Of a stretch of 64,000 bases of DNA, positions 40,756 through 50,672 are shown piece after piece. Both the position numbers and the translations under genes were made by a program. The notes beneath the pieces were generated by a model. That model did no database searches. It saw only the letters and a program-made list of their open reading frames with translations, and was not told the origin of the DNA. Within the stretch, counting starts at the first letter, position 1. Every line of letters begins with the position of its first letter. The stretch is from CATQHP01 sp965205595 (GTDB lineage Bacteria; Acidobacteriota; Terriglobia; Bryobacterales; UBA6623), in the NCBI GenBank assembly GCA_965205595.1, contig CBDBHI010000071.1, positions 89,826-153,825 of the forward strand. Direction: 5' to 3'.

Positions 40756-42546
40756 ATGACACCGAATCACATCCCGGCCCTGCTCATCATCGCGGCTTTC
40801 GTTGCCGCCTGGCCGGCCGGCGCCGCAACCGCCGACGATCACTTTGGGCCTGCCGCCGAACGAGGGGCTCTATTTGAAGAATTCGTCGAAACGATTCGAA
40901 AACACAGTTATATCAACAAAAGCGGACTAAAGAAGCTAGGCACGGAGTGGCAAGCGGAGCTGAACAAATCGAAACGCCGGTTTCTCAACGCCAAGACATC
41001 TCAACAGGCCTACTACGCGATCGTCTCGCTGAAGAACAGCACTCATGACTTCCATAGTCTCTTAGGGTCTGGCCCGCCCCCCGACGACACAAAAGATCTC
41101 GAACGGTATGTCCGGTACGTCCCGAATTTATTTGACGTGAAGCTGCTAGAGCGCAGAATCGAGGGCCTCCAAATCGTGCCTGCCTACCGCAAGAAGTCCA
41201 CCGAGGTCGAGTTCGTCGTGTCGGAGGGCGTCGCCGGCGTCCCGCCGGGCAGCGTCCTTGTCAGCATCGACGGCATTCAAGGTATCGAAGATTTCGAAGG
41301 ATACGACGACCGCGCCGTCCCCGTAAGTGAACTCCGCAAGCACTACTACCAGTGGTTTTCTCGAGGAAGCTCACGGTATGCGCTCGACCAAGGCTTCGCG
41401 ACTTGGCTGACCGCGCGCCACAGCAAACTCAATCCGGTACCGACAGACGGTGACGTGCACACCTACCGATTTAGGAGCGGTGGACAGAAGGAAATTGAGC
41501 TAAAAGCTAAATGGCTCGATTTCAACCCCGATAAATCGTCTGGCTGGCACCCGATCTGTACGCCTTGCAAAGAGGTCAAAGAATATCAAGACCCCGACCG
41601 CTTCAAACTGGTGTTCCGCAGGCTCAATTACTGCATCTATCGGCCCCTCAACGTAAGAGAGAACGTTGCGATCGTGCACATGTTCACGTTTGACTACCCC
41701 GATGGCAATGAACCTCTCAAGAACTGCTGCGAGAAGAAAAAGCACGACCTGCCGAAGAACCCGATAATTGGATGGCGCGAGACAGACCACCGGGCTCTAG
41801 TTCAATCTCTGGCGCACGTCGTCGGTGCTGACGGCGTCGTCATCTTCGATCTGCGCAGAACCGGTGGCGGCACCTTCGACCCTGAATTGATCGGAAAATT
41901 CACGCCGATGCCATACAAGATTCACACCAAGAGCTTTTATTACAGTGACAACTTTCCCGACCCAACCGCCGAAAAGAAATGGAAAATTCTCCGCTCGCCC
42001 GACGCCAACCTGTTTATTGGCCAATATCCGGAATCGCGACCGATGTCACTGTCGTTGCCTGCCGCCGTCCGCTATATCCAAGATTCCAAGCGCCGCGCCG
42101 GTCAAGCGCTGTTCTCGCCGCCGATCCCGTTCTTCTGCAAGGTCAATTGCAGCTCTGGAGAGGCTGACTATCAGGGTGTCGGAGATCCGCATCGTCGGGT
42201 AGTCGCGATACTGGGCCCACCGTGCTCCAGTGCGTGCGACCAGTTCGCTTCGTTGCTGGTGGATAACGGCATTGCGCGTTCATACGGCATGCCAACAGCG
42301 GGCGCTTCGTCTCCATATCGGCTGTGGGTCCAGCTACCTTTGAAAAGCAAAGCGCTCGTCAAAATTCAACTCACGATCGGTGTCGACTACCGGCCGAATA
42401 CCCGTCGCCTGACACTTGACGGCAACCCCGTAGAACCTGATGTTTTGGTACTGCCTCGATCCGGCGATGATGGCGGTCCACCCGGCAACTACCTCGATTT
42501 AACCCTCAACGAAATCTATCAAGACCTGAGCCTAAACGCGAAGTAG
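40756..42546 (+). CDS. S41-family (C-terminal processing protease-like) secreted peptidase
   Basis: 596 residues from MTPNHIPALLIIAAFVAAWP, preceded by GGGGAGA. Signal peptide, then a helical N-terminal part, a PDZ-like segment (GVAGVPPGSVLVSIDGIQGI), and an S41 core (VVIFDLRRTGGGTFDPELIG, VVAILGPPCSSACDQFASLL with the candidate Ser, SYGMPTAGASS). Cys residues are frequent, suiting an exported protein. Peptidase activity is inferred. Confidence 0.75.
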   Translation: MTPNHIPALLIIAAFVAAWPAGAATADDHFGPAAERGALFEEFVETIRKHSYINKSGLKKLGTEWQAELNKSKRRFLNAKTSQQAYYAIVSLKNSTHDFHSLLGSGPPPDDTKDLERYVRYVPNLFDVKLLERRIEGLQIVPAYRKKSTEVEFVVSEGVAGVPPGSVLVSIDGIQGIEDFEGYDDRAVPVSELRKHYYQWFSRGSSRYALDQGFATWLTARHSKLNPVPTDGDVHTYRFRSGGQKEIELKAKWLDFNPDKSSGWHPICTPCKEVKEYQDPDRFKLVFRRLNYCIYRPLNVRENVAIVHMFTFDYPDGNEPLKNCCEKKKHDLPKNPIIGWRETDHRALVQSLAHVVGADGVVIFDLRRTGGGTFDPELIGKFTPMPYKIHTKSFYYSDNFPDPTAEKKWKILRSPDANLFIGQYPESRPMSLSLPAAVRYIQDSKRRAGQALFSPPIPFFCKVNCSSGEADYQGVGDPHRRVVAILGPPCSSACDQFASLLVDNGIARSYGMPTAGASSPYRLWVQLPLKSKALVKIQLTIGVDYRPNTRRLTLDGNPVEPDVLVLPRSGDDGGPPGNYLDLTLNEIYQDLSLNAK

Positions 42547-42717
42547 CAGGAGCATCAGCAACGAACGGGCTGCAATGGGCCGATCCGCGAAAATTCCGGG
42601 ACTGTCTCGTCTTGCTACTTCGGCTTTTATGCCGACCCGATTCGACACACCGCATCCCGATTTACCGGCTACGGAGGGGACACATCCATTCGGCTACAAC
42701 AGCCTCGGAACCGAAAC

Positions 42718-44370
42718 TCAGTCAGTCTGTGGCTGTTCTTCCAGCCTGGCGCTCACTTCAATTGGCTCGAATAGGATCGCGTCGCCATCGTCGTAAACCA
42801 CGCTCCAGGCGGGACTTTCCTTCAGTACGCTTGTGAGTGACCAGTTCACCGGCAAAAGCGCCATATCGAATTTGTAGCGCTCGATGATTTCGGCCCAGTC
42901 CCAGCGGGAATTCATCAGGTGGACGTAGTCTTCGCGAATTTTGGGATCGTAAAAGTCACTGCGGCCGTCGATGAAGACCTTGGTATCGGGATACTGGTGG
43001 TAGATCAGATAGTCGCCCCATTGATCCGTCGTGAGAACGTTTTGACCGCGCAGCATGTCTCCGTGCTTTTCGAGAGCGACGGCCGGGAAGCGAAGCGCCG
43101 GAAACTCCGCCTTCCAGCGGTCCTCATCGGGTTTGTTGTTTAAGAACCAAATCACGACAAACACGGCTGCCAGCGGCGCCCAATTCATCAAGAACGGCCG
43201 AGGTTTAACGCCATCGGGGCTTTTCCCGCTGTAGTCATCCGCAAGTTCCTTAAGCCCGATCAGCCAGGGGTTGCCGGCAAGTGCTCCCTCTTCGAGCCAC
43301 TGAGAGATCTCAACTGCGAGGAATACCGTGGCTACGAGCATGAAAAGTGGTACGTGACGGACGGACGTTAGTGCTGCATGCGCCCAGGCCAGAACGAGCA
43401 GCCCGCGAGTGATTTCGCCTCTCCAGGCCATCCTGCCCGCCAGAACGAGACCGATCAGCAGCGCACCCTCGAACATCAGCATGCTTTCGCCGCGGAAGTC
43501 CGGCGACTGAAATTCCTGGACATTATTCAAAATGAAATCGGACCCGAGGTAGCCGAAGATGTGCTGATGCAATTCATAGGTGTAGGGGTTGACCAGCGTC
43601 GCCAGCGCGCAACCTACAAACAGCAGCGCATAGCGCTTCGTTCCATTGGGTACGAAGAACTTGAATTCCGCCTCGTTGTCTTTGTGGGCCGTCCAAAGCT
43701 GCTCGAAACCGACGCCCACGGCGTAAATACCTACGCAAACGAGCGCGACCATGAACCCACCGTGAATGTTCACCCAAATGGCCACCAGCGGGATCAGCCA
43801 ATAGACCTGCATTGATTGCCGCTTGCGGTCCGCCTCTAGTAGCCAGATCGTTCCAATTAGCAGCCCCCACGTAAACATGTGAGGTCGCGCCAGCCAGTGG
43901 ATGATTGACGATGCCGCGGTGCAGATCACCGCCAAAATCGCGACGAGCGTGTTCGCGCCCGCCCAGATCATAAAACGTAGATGAAGTGCCGCCGTCGCCG
44001 CAATTACGATGCCGGCCAATACAACAACGCCTTGCAAGCCGTCCCAGCCGTGCACAATCGCTAAAATTACATCGGCCAGCCACTCCCATGCGAACCACTG
44101 CCGGCCCTCCATCGAAAATGAAAACAGGTCTTCGCGCGGAAACCCTCCGCCGGCCAGAATGTGTTCACCCGTACGAATGTGCCAGCCGGCGTCGCCGTCG
44201 GCCAACGTCGCCAGCGCTCCGTACGCCAAGAAGAATAGCCAGACAAAAATCGCAATGAACATGAAATCTTCGAGGGACGGCAGCAAGAATTGTTGCAGGC
44301 GGCTCGGCGGGGCGCTTTCACGAGGGGCGACGTCGATCGTTTGGGGGGCGGTGGAAATTGGTTCGCTCAT
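42718..44370 (-). CDS. Multi-pass membrane protein, GT-C-like, unknown substrate
   Basis: 550 residues, about 10 hydrophobic helices between 35 and 430, then a soluble C-terminal domain (GDYLIYHQYPDTKVFIDGRSDFYDPKIREDY). The first periplasmic loop contains DGDAGWHIRTGEHILAGGGFP, a polar-acidic loop as in GT-C glycosyltransferases. Homologues are widespread and uncharacterised. Its start overlaps the stop of the next minus-strand gene by 4 bases, so the pair is an operon that probably works on envelope glycolipid. Confidence 0.65.
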   Translation of the reverse strand: MSEPISTAPQTIDVAPRESAPPSRLQQFLLPSLEDFMFIAIFVWLFFLAYGALATLADGDAGWHIRTGEHILAGGGFPREDLFSFSMEGRQWFAWEWLADVILAIVHGWDGLQGVVVLAGIVIAATAALHLRFMIWAGANTLVAILAVICTAASSIIHWLARPHMFTWGLLIGTIWLLEADRKRQSMQVYWLIPLVAIWVNIHGGFMVALVCVGIYAVGVGFEQLWTAHKDNEAEFKFFVPNGTKRYALLFVGCALATLVNPYTYELHQHIFGYLGSDFILNNVQEFQSPDFRGESMLMFEGALLIGLVLAGRMAWRGEITRGLLVLAWAHAALTSVRHVPLFMLVATVFLAVEISQWLEEGALAGNPWLIGLKELADDYSGKSPDGVKPRPFLMNWAPLAAVFVVIWFLNNKPDEDRWKAEFPALRFPAVALEKHGDMLRGQNVLTTDQWGDYLIYHQYPDTKVFIDGRSDFYDPKIREDYVHLMNSRWDWAEIIERYKFDMALLPVNWSLTSVLKESPAWSVVYDDGDAILFEPIEVSARLEEQPQTD

Positions 44371-46097
44371 TGCGATTTCTCAGTATTTTTTGAAAGTACC
44401 TCGCCCACTGCGTCGGAGCTATTCGACGCCCTAGTTACGGCGGTTGCGTCATAAATTCGAACGTTTCCGTCCGACGACTCGAACAGTACCGGGGTGGACG
44501 CTAACAGTCGCGCTTGTCGGTCGCGCATCACTTCCTTGCCGGCGCACAGGGAATAGTCGTCGGAGGTCACAAGCCAGTGGGAAGCGCCGATACCCGCGGC
44601 TGTCTCGTGGAGTCGATCCAAATCTGCGTTCAGAATCGACATGTCTTGGTTGTAGAAATACGAAGTCCGGATCGATGCGGCCCGAATTGCCTGTCTTTCA
44701 GTTTCGAGGTAGAGCTTGGCGTCTTCCCACGCAATGAATCGATCGTTGCGATTCGTATTCGACCGGATCCACTCATACGCCTCGTTCCTGGCTACTAGGT
44801 CATCGGCGCGAACTGAGCCCTTATAGGCGAGAGCGCTGGGTATCGTATAGAGCTGGCGGGTTGCCGCGTTAGCTACCAGGCCGACCAGCAACGCTGCAAA
44901 TCCCCCCGCTATCGCACGATCGAGTATGGGCTTCCGCTGTTGAAAGACCGACTTGATCGCCAGGCCCAGGCTGGCTAGTTCCAGCCACGCCCCGTATACG
45001 AACAGCGGCAGAAACGGCTGCAGGAAGCGGTCCATGATCGAGAAGTTCCAAAGCAGCAACACCGCGGCGTAGCCCGGAACTGCAACCATCAGCGGGTCAA
45101 CTCCGTTCTGTTTGATGTCTCTCCATAGCCCGCTGACGATTCCGGCTGAGAGCGCGATCGCCAACGCTTGCAGGGCGCCGGAGGAATACCCCACAGCTTC
45201 CAGATGCAAAACCTGGATCGCCGGACCCTTCAGCAACTCAGTCAAGTTGAAGATCAATTGGGCCTGAAGAGTCGCAAAATCAGGGACGCTTGCGAGCCAA
45301 AACCCGGCGTAGTCGGTGTAGTAGATCCAATTTTGCGCGAAGCCAGGCAGCGCTTCTAAGCCAAGCGGAGGCGCGGCGTGCGCCCGGAAAAAAATCGGCA
45401 GCGCGCCGGCAATGATGGCGGTCGCCGCCAGCCGGTAACGACGGCGCAGCAAGGCCCAGACGCCAATTCCCACTGCGCCAAAGAGACCCAACGATCGCAT
45501 CGCGGTAGTCAACGCGCATAAAACTCCGACTGCGGCAATCGAAGTAGATCGGCCAGGCCGGCTTCGAACGGCAAGTATGCACGACCAGATCAGGAGCGCC
45601 GCAAAGCCTGCGTCGCTTAGGATCCTCGACGACAGTACGGCCGACAGCGGGTGGAGAGCAACGACAGCGGTGACTCCAAGTGCAACGTTGTCGGTTGAGC
45701 GGCTTCGTATCCAGAAAAATACCCCGAGTAGCCACACGGCGCCCAGCACGACGTTTAGTAGCTGGGCCCTGGCAACCGCGCTATCTAGGTCGGGCGCGAA
45801 TCGCCACACAACCGAGAGCACCGCCGAATAGAGCGGAGGATACTTCGTCTGCGCTGGCGCGCCGGGAAGGTTTGGGGCGGTATAGCCATTGCCTTCCGCA
45901 ATCGACTTCGCGCTACTCATGTAGAGCGTCTCGTCGTGACTGTCGCCAAACACGGTGGCGGCATCCGTCGAGAGAGTCAACACCGCAAACACTGCGAGAA
46001 TCGCCAGCAGAATAAGCTGATGGAGACGACTCGTGATCGCCAACGATATTGGCTGGCTGTCGGTCATCAGCGAACCCCAGAAGGTGTTCTTAGCCAT
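44367..46097 (-). CDS. GT-C (PMT/ArnT/GT39-like) membrane glycosyltransferase
   Basis: 576 residues with about 10-12 membrane helices. The first loop holds FGDSHDETLYMSSAKSIAEG, including an acidic pair expected of GT-C catalysis, followed by GAPAQTKYPPLYSAVLSVVW. The C-terminal domain is soluble (YEWIRSNTNRNDRFIAWEDA, ASHWLVTSDDYSLC). It likely transfers a sugar from a polyprenyl-phosphate donor to a lipid or protein outside the inner membrane. First start at 46097; an ATG ten codons later is possible. Confidence 0.7.
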   Translation of the reverse strand: MAKNTFWGSLMTDSQPISLAITSRLHQLILLAILAVFAVLTLSTDAATVFGDSHDETLYMSSAKSIAEGNGYTAPNLPGAPAQTKYPPLYSAVLSVVWRFAPDLDSAVARAQLLNVVLGAVWLLGVFFWIRSRSTDNVALGVTAVVALHPLSAVLSSRILSDAGFAALLIWSCILAVRSRPGRSTSIAAVGVLCALTTAMRSLGLFGAVGIGVWALLRRRYRLAATAIIAGALPIFFRAHAAPPLGLEALPGFAQNWIYYTDYAGFWLASVPDFATLQAQLIFNLTELLKGPAIQVLHLEAVGYSSGALQALAIALSAGIVSGLWRDIKQNGVDPLMVAVPGYAAVLLLWNFSIMDRFLQPFLPLFVYGAWLELASLGLAIKSVFQQRKPILDRAIAGGFAALLVGLVANAATRQLYTIPSALAYKGSVRADDLVARNEAYEWIRSNTNRNDRFIAWEDAKLYLETERQAIRAASIRTSYFYNQDMSILNADLDRLHETAAGIGASHWLVTSDDYSLCAGKEVMRDRQARLLASTPVLFESSDGNVRIYDATAVTRASNSSDAVGEVLSKNTEKSQ

Positions 46098-46284
46098 CGT
46101 TAGCCCGACCTTTGTTCAGCGCCAATTGGGTGTTCGCCAGAGCGCGGAGTGGGCTCGATTCAAAACACTGATGCAAACCAGATAGCGACGACGATCCGCA
46201 AGGTCCTGCCGACAGGTCTTTTTTCAATCTGATTTCGACCATGGCGCACGCAGGCGGCGGGGGGCACGCCGCAAAACCGGGCTC

Positions 46285-46962
46285 TTAGTCGCCTTCCGCC
46301 GCAAAACTACTTGGAACGGACATCAACTCTTCTTCCATATCGGACGAGAAGCCGCGGATCTTGCGCCCGTACATTGCCAGCTCGAAACGGTCCTTTACAC
46401 CAGTCTTCTCGAAGATGTGCATGAGGTGGACCTTGACCGTGCCGGTGGTGATTGTCAGGGAATCAGCGATTTGATTGTTCTTCATGCCGCGCATCACAAG
46501 CGTTAGAATTTCGTCTTCGCGCGGGGTTAGGCGCGGAGTCGAGCGTCGGTTGATGAAGCCAACAAACTGATTTGAGATCGAACTCTCGATCCAAATATTT
46601 CCGTTTGCGACGGTTCGCAGACAGTCGACGATGATTGGAACCGGAAGCGTCTTCTTCAGGATCCCGCGGGCTCCGACTTGCAAGGCCCGAAATGACTCGA
46701 CCTCTGAGATTTCCGCCGCCCACAAGATCGGCTCGATGTCAGGGGCACGAAGTTTAAGGTCGGAGATGAGTTGAAAAACAGATTTCGTTCCGAATGCTTT
46801 GTCGATCAAGCACAGTTTTGGTGACGAATCGGCTAGTAAGTCGAACACTTCTTGCGGCGAGCTGACCCCGCCAGTGAAGCTCAGGTCATCCGTAGCATCG
46901 AGGCAATTTCGCAAACCCTCGATAACGATCGGCTGCGATTCACACGCACAGATTTCAATCAT
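46285..46962 (-). CDS. NarL/FixJ-type LuxR response regulator
   Basis: 225 residues. Receiver domain with phospho-acceptor D54 (KLCLIDKAFG) and Lys in GARGILKKT; the usual N-terminal acidic pair is replaced by E8-S9 (CESQPIVIEGL), and the Thr/Ser switch position reads Ala (LWAAEISE), so phosphorylation may be atypical. LuxR DNA-binding domain: LTPREDEILTLVMRGMKNNQ, IADSLTITTGTVKVHLMHIF. No kinase is adjacent. Confidence 0.85.
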   Translation of the reverse strand: MIEICACESQPIVIEGLRNCLDATDDLSFTGGVSSPQEVFDLLADSSPKLCLIDKAFGTKSVFQLISDLKLRAPDIEPILWAAEISEVESFRALQVGARGILKKTLPVPIIVDCLRTVANGNIWIESSISNQFVGFINRRSTPRLTPREDEILTLVMRGMKNNQIADSLTITTGTVKVHLMHIFEKTGVKDRFELAMYGRKIRGFSSDMEEELMSVPSSFAAEGD

Positions 46963-47437
46963 GGGGCGTAGATACCTCCTTGTTGAGGCTCTAAAAAGTC
47001 ATTCTTGGGTACTAGAACTCTCATCGCGACATGGGTATAGTACCAGCCACCGCTGCAGCCCAAAATCATCTAGCGACCTTAAGTAGGGGGATGAAAACCC
47101 CTATGTATTGGGGCATATGCCGCCTGTCGCGCAGCCTTGGGCCGGCGCTATCTAACCTATTTTTTATCAGTGATTTATGCAGCCTGCGCGGAGCCTCTCG
47201 TAGCGGCCAAAAAGCGACGTGATGACTGTAACGGCATGGGTCAATGGTTCTAAGCTATTGGCGCATAGGACAAGCTCAGCGAACCTACCACCGGCAAAGC
47301 GGCCCGTGTCAAAATTCACGCGCGCCTCCGCACACGCCCATGCAGCAGGCCGAGCTACGGGCTAGTGCACGGTCGAAGCCAAAAGAAATTTCAACTCCAA
47401 CAAGGCAGATATTCTCGTGGCGTGGTAGTTTTTATCC
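46963..47437. other. Intergenic region of 475 bases upstream of a regulator and a PHP-domain gene
   Basis: No coding region recognised. A small hairpin AGGGG-GATGAAAA-CCCCT lies at 47084-47102. Two heptamers of NarL-box form (minus-strand TACCCAT at 47031-47037 and TACCCAA at 47005-47011) lie 40-75 bases upstream of the regulator start; autoregulation is possible but not shown. Confidence 0.35.
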
Positions 47438-48451
47438 ATGGTCGTATCCAAACGTTATTTGGTGCTGGTTTCATTTGGGATTCTCACCTGCCTAGCTTGG
47501 CTAGCTACAAGTCGCGTAGTCGCTCAGAGCAATTCCGCCGAACAGCGCTGGTACAAGGGAAATCTGCACACCCATACGATCAATAGCGATGGCGACAGCT
47601 CTCCGGACGTGGTCGCCCGTTGGTACAAGGAACACCGCTATCAGTTTCTCGCCCTGACCGATCACAACTATTTCACCGATCCCGGTCCCCTCGATGCGTT
47701 TTTTGGTGCGAATGAGAGATTCCTGTTGATCTCCGGCGAAGAGGTCACGTCGCGATACGAATCGCGCCCTGTCCACGTAAACGCATTCCAGATCACAAAA
47801 ACAATTGCTCCCAAGTCCGGAAGTAGTGTCCTCGAGACGGTCCAACGGAACGTCGACGCGATCCGCGAAGCCGGCGGCATGCCGTCGCTGAATCACCCAA
47901 ATTTTCGCTGGGGAGTTTCGACCGACGATCTAAAATCGATCTCCGGACTAAAGCTATTCGAGGTGTTTAATGGACATCCAACAACGAACGACCTCGGGGA
48001 CATGGATCATCTCGGACTCGAGGCGATGTGGGACGTTGTGCTCACAGCGGGCAGGCAAGTATACGGAATTGCCGTGGATGACGCCCATGCGTTCAAGACG
48101 TTCTCGCCGGGGCTTTCGAATCCCGGGCGCGGATGGGTATCGGTACAGGCTCCCGACTTGAGTGAAGCGACGATCATGCGTGCGATAGACGCCGGAAACT
48201 TCTACTCTTCGACAGGGGTTGAGATCGAGAAAATGGTTCGCTCGGACAACCGCATCGAGATCGCGATCGACAAGAAAGACAGCGTCGGCTACACGACAGA
48301 GTTTATCGGGGGCGGGGGCCGGGTCCTTGAGCGAACGGGCGCCAACCCGGCTTCGTTCGCTAAGCCCGCCGGCGAGCCGTACTTGCGGGCGGTTGTGACC
48401 GACAGCAACGGCTTAAAGGCCTGGGTACAGCCAATTTTTTCGGCGAACTAG
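47438..48451 (+). CDS. Secreted PHP-domain metal-dependent phosphoesterase-like protein
   Basis: 337 residues. Signal peptide (LVLVSFGILTCLAWLATSRV). PHP metal motifs appear in order: KGNLHTHTINSDGDSSPDVV, FLALTDHNYF, LISGEEVTS, PSLNHPNFRWG and GIAVDDAHAF. PHP proteins are trinuclear-metal phosphoesterases; exported members are often found with carbohydrate or phosphodiester scavenging genes. Substrate unknown; it stands before the thioredoxin/NHL gene with a 52-base gap. Confidence 0.8.
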   Translation: MVVSKRYLVLVSFGILTCLAWLATSRVVAQSNSAEQRWYKGNLHTHTINSDGDSSPDVVARWYKEHRYQFLALTDHNYFTDPGPLDAFFGANERFLLISGEEVTSRYESRPVHVNAFQITKTIAPKSGSSVLETVQRNVDAIREAGGMPSLNHPNFRWGVSTDDLKSISGLKLFEVFNGHPTTNDLGDMDHLGLEAMWDVVLTAGRQVYGIAVDDAHAFKTFSPGLSNPGRGWVSVQAPDLSEATIMRAIDAGNFYSSTGVEIEKMVRSDNRIEIAIDKKDSVGYTTEFIGGGGRVLERTGANPASFAKPAGEPYLRAVVTDSNGLKAWVQPIFSAN

Positions 48452-48503
48452 GCATTTCGAAGCGACACACGATTGCCGACCGGCCCCTCTGACATGATGG
48501 GAC

Positions 48504-50408
48504 ATGGCGAAAGAAACCCAACAACAAGCTGGCGAGCAGCAGCGCGACTACATCAAGCCCGGCACCGCAAACGCGCCCGAGTTCCCGGCGGGACTGGACT
48601 GGGTCAATAGCGACCAGCCGCTCACAATCGCAGGATTGCGCGGCAAGATCGTGCTGCTCGACTTTTGGACGCACTGCTGTATTAACTGCATGCACGCCTT
48701 GGACGACCTGACGCGGCTAGAGCGAAAGTATCCTGACGAGTTAGTCGTGATCGGAATTCACTCGGCGAAATTCGACCAAGAGAAAAACACCGATAGCGTC
48801 CGGCAAGCCGTGCTCCGGCACGGAATTGAACACCCAGTGCTGAACGACTACGAAATGCGGGTTTGGTCTGAGTATGCGGTCAAAGCATGGCCAAGTTTCA
48901 TTCTGGTCGACCCCCTCGGCAAAGTCTTTGGAAGCCATTCGGGCGAACAGGTATTCGACTTGTTCGACGGAGTCATCGCCCAATTGATCGAGCACTATGA
49001 CCGCGAGGGCAGCCTCACTCGCGGCGCGCTCGCGAATTCAAGCGAGTCGGACCTCGAACCGCGGTCGATGCTCTCGTTCCCAGGGAAAGTGTTGGCCGAC
49101 GCGCAAGGCGGTAGGCTGTTTATCGCCGACTCGAACCACCACAGGATCGTCGTCGCTTCCCTTGAGGACGGCGCCATCCAGGCGGTTATCGGCAGCGGCG
49201 AAGCAGGCCTGCTCGATGGATCAGCTAGCGACGCGCAATTCTTCCATCCCCAAGGAATGGCGATCGACGGCGACAAGCTCTACGTTGCCGACAGCGACAA
49301 TCATGCGGTCCGAAGCATCGACTTGCCGGCGGGCGTAGTCTCAACCGTCGTCGGCGATGGCGTGCAGGACACGGAATGGGAGAACACGCCGGCGCCGCTT
49401 GAGGGCAAGCGACTGAACTCCCCCTGGGACCTCGAACTCGCGCACGGCGTACTGTTTGTTGCGATGGCGGGAAACCATCAGATCTTTGGCATCGATCTTG
49501 AGGGCGGGTTCATCGCGGGCCACGCTGGAAGCGGCCGTGAAGACCACGGTGACGGCCCCTTGCTCGCGGCCTCGCTGGCGCAACCCAGTGGGCTGAGCGG
49601 CAACGGCGAGGCGTTGTTCGTGGCCGATAGCGAAGTCAGCTCGATCCGTGCGGTGGACCTCGACCCGCGCGGTGGCCATGTAAAGACCGTCGTCGGTGAA
49701 GGGCTATTCGATTTCGGAGACATCGACGGAGTCGGGAAAGACGTCAGACTGCAGCATCCGCTTGGCGTCGTCTTCGCCGAAAAGCGTTTGTTCGTCGCCG
49801 ACACCTACAACAACAAGATCAAATCAATTGGCCTGCCTACCTTGAACGCGCGTACTCTAGCCGGCAACGGCAAGCCGGGCCTGGCGGACGGCGACGCCTC
49901 CGAAGCCCAGTTCGACGAACCCGCCGGCCTTAGCTATGCCAACGGAAAGCTCTACGTCGCCGACACGAACAACCATGCAATTCGCGTCGTCGATGTCGAA
50001 ACCGGCTCTGTTTCGACGCTCGAACTCGCGGGCCTGTCGAAGCTCGTCCACGACCCGGCATCGCCAACTGTGCTTGAAGAACAAACCGTCACTTCGGGAA
50101 CTGTAGCGATCCGAGTTAACGTCACGCTCCCGTCCCATCACCACCTCAATAGCGCCACCTCCTCGGGAGTTACTTTGCGTGCTGGCGAGACGGTTCTGCC
50201 AGCGGTCCTAACAGGCGGCGGCACCGAATTTTCGATCGACGTTGTTGAAGCCGAGATGGTACGAATCGAGGCCGTCATCTACTACTGCAGCGAGGGTCGA
50301 GACAACATTTGCCTCTATCACGCCGAGACCCTAGAGCTGCCTCTGCGAGTCGGCCCCGACGGCTCGTCGGAAATTACTATCAAGATCGAACCCCTAGGCC
50401 GAAGCTAA
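48504..50408 (+). CDS. Thioredoxin-like/NHL-repeat protein (NHLRC2-like)
   Basis: 634 residues, no signal peptide. An N-terminal TlpA-like thioredoxin domain (about 30-160) has FWTHCCINCMHALDDL, i.e. a CCxxC redox motif. NHL blades fill about 180-530 (LFIADSNHHRIVVASLEDGA, LYVADSDNHAVRSIDLPAG, LFVADTYNNKIKSIGLP, LYVADTNNHAIRVVDVETG), and a C-terminal beta domain (TLPSHHHLNSATSSGVTLRA...YYCSEGRDNICLYH) ends it. This is the arrangement of animal NHLRC2 and its bacterial relatives, of unknown biochemical role. Confidence 0.85.
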   Translation: MAKETQQQAGEQQRDYIKPGTANAPEFPAGLDWVNSDQPLTIAGLRGKIVLLDFWTHCCINCMHALDDLTRLERKYPDELVVIGIHSAKFDQEKNTDSVRQAVLRHGIEHPVLNDYEMRVWSEYAVKAWPSFILVDPLGKVFGSHSGEQVFDLFDGVIAQLIEHYDREGSLTRGALANSSESDLEPRSMLSFPGKVLADAQGGRLFIADSNHHRIVVASLEDGAIQAVIGSGEAGLLDGSASDAQFFHPQGMAIDGDKLYVADSDNHAVRSIDLPAGVVSTVVGDGVQDTEWENTPAPLEGKRLNSPWDLELAHGVLFVAMAGNHQIFGIDLEGGFIAGHAGSGREDHGDGPLLAASLAQPSGLSGNGEALFVADSEVSSIRAVDLDPRGGHVKTVVGEGLFDFGDIDGVGKDVRLQHPLGVVFAEKRLFVADTYNNKIKSIGLPTLNARTLAGNGKPGLADGDASEAQFDEPAGLSYANGKLYVADTNNHAIRVVDVETGSVSTLELAGLSKLVHDPASPTVLEEQTVTSGTVAIRVNVTLPSHHHLNSATSSGVTLRAGETVLPAVLTGGGTEFSIDVVEAEMVRIEAVIYYCSEGRDNICLYHAETLELPLRVGPDGSSEITIKIEPLGRS

Positions 50409-50556
50409 GCTACGGCCCCTGGAGCTTGGCCCGAACGGAGTCGGTAAAGCTCGGAAAACGAGGCCTCAACCGAAATTCTGAGACTTCGGACAAGGTGTCG
50501 GGATGACCTCGAAGCCGCGGAAACTGAACCCCGGTCAGGGGTGACATTTGTATTAG

Positions 50557-50575
50557 CCCAGGATGCAATCCTGGG
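50557..50575. terminator. Hairpin between convergent genes
   Basis: CCCAGGA-TGCAA-TCCTGGG, a perfect 7-bp stem with 5-base loop in the 264-base spacer between the thioredoxin/NHL gene and the threonine synthase gene, which end toward each other. No U-tract; bidirectional termination is inferred. Confidence 0.4.
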
Positions 50576-50672
50576 ATTCAAAGTCGACGACGCGACGGGA
50601 TTTCCACCGTGCCACCCCACCAAGCCGGCTCAACAACGCCGACTCTCCGTCCGCGACCCGCAACTGCTTCCC

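Noticed and set aside
47031..47586. Short plus-strand frames upstream of the PHP-domain gene
   Set aside because: No domain or start signal; the PHP protein's signal peptide begins clearly at 47438.
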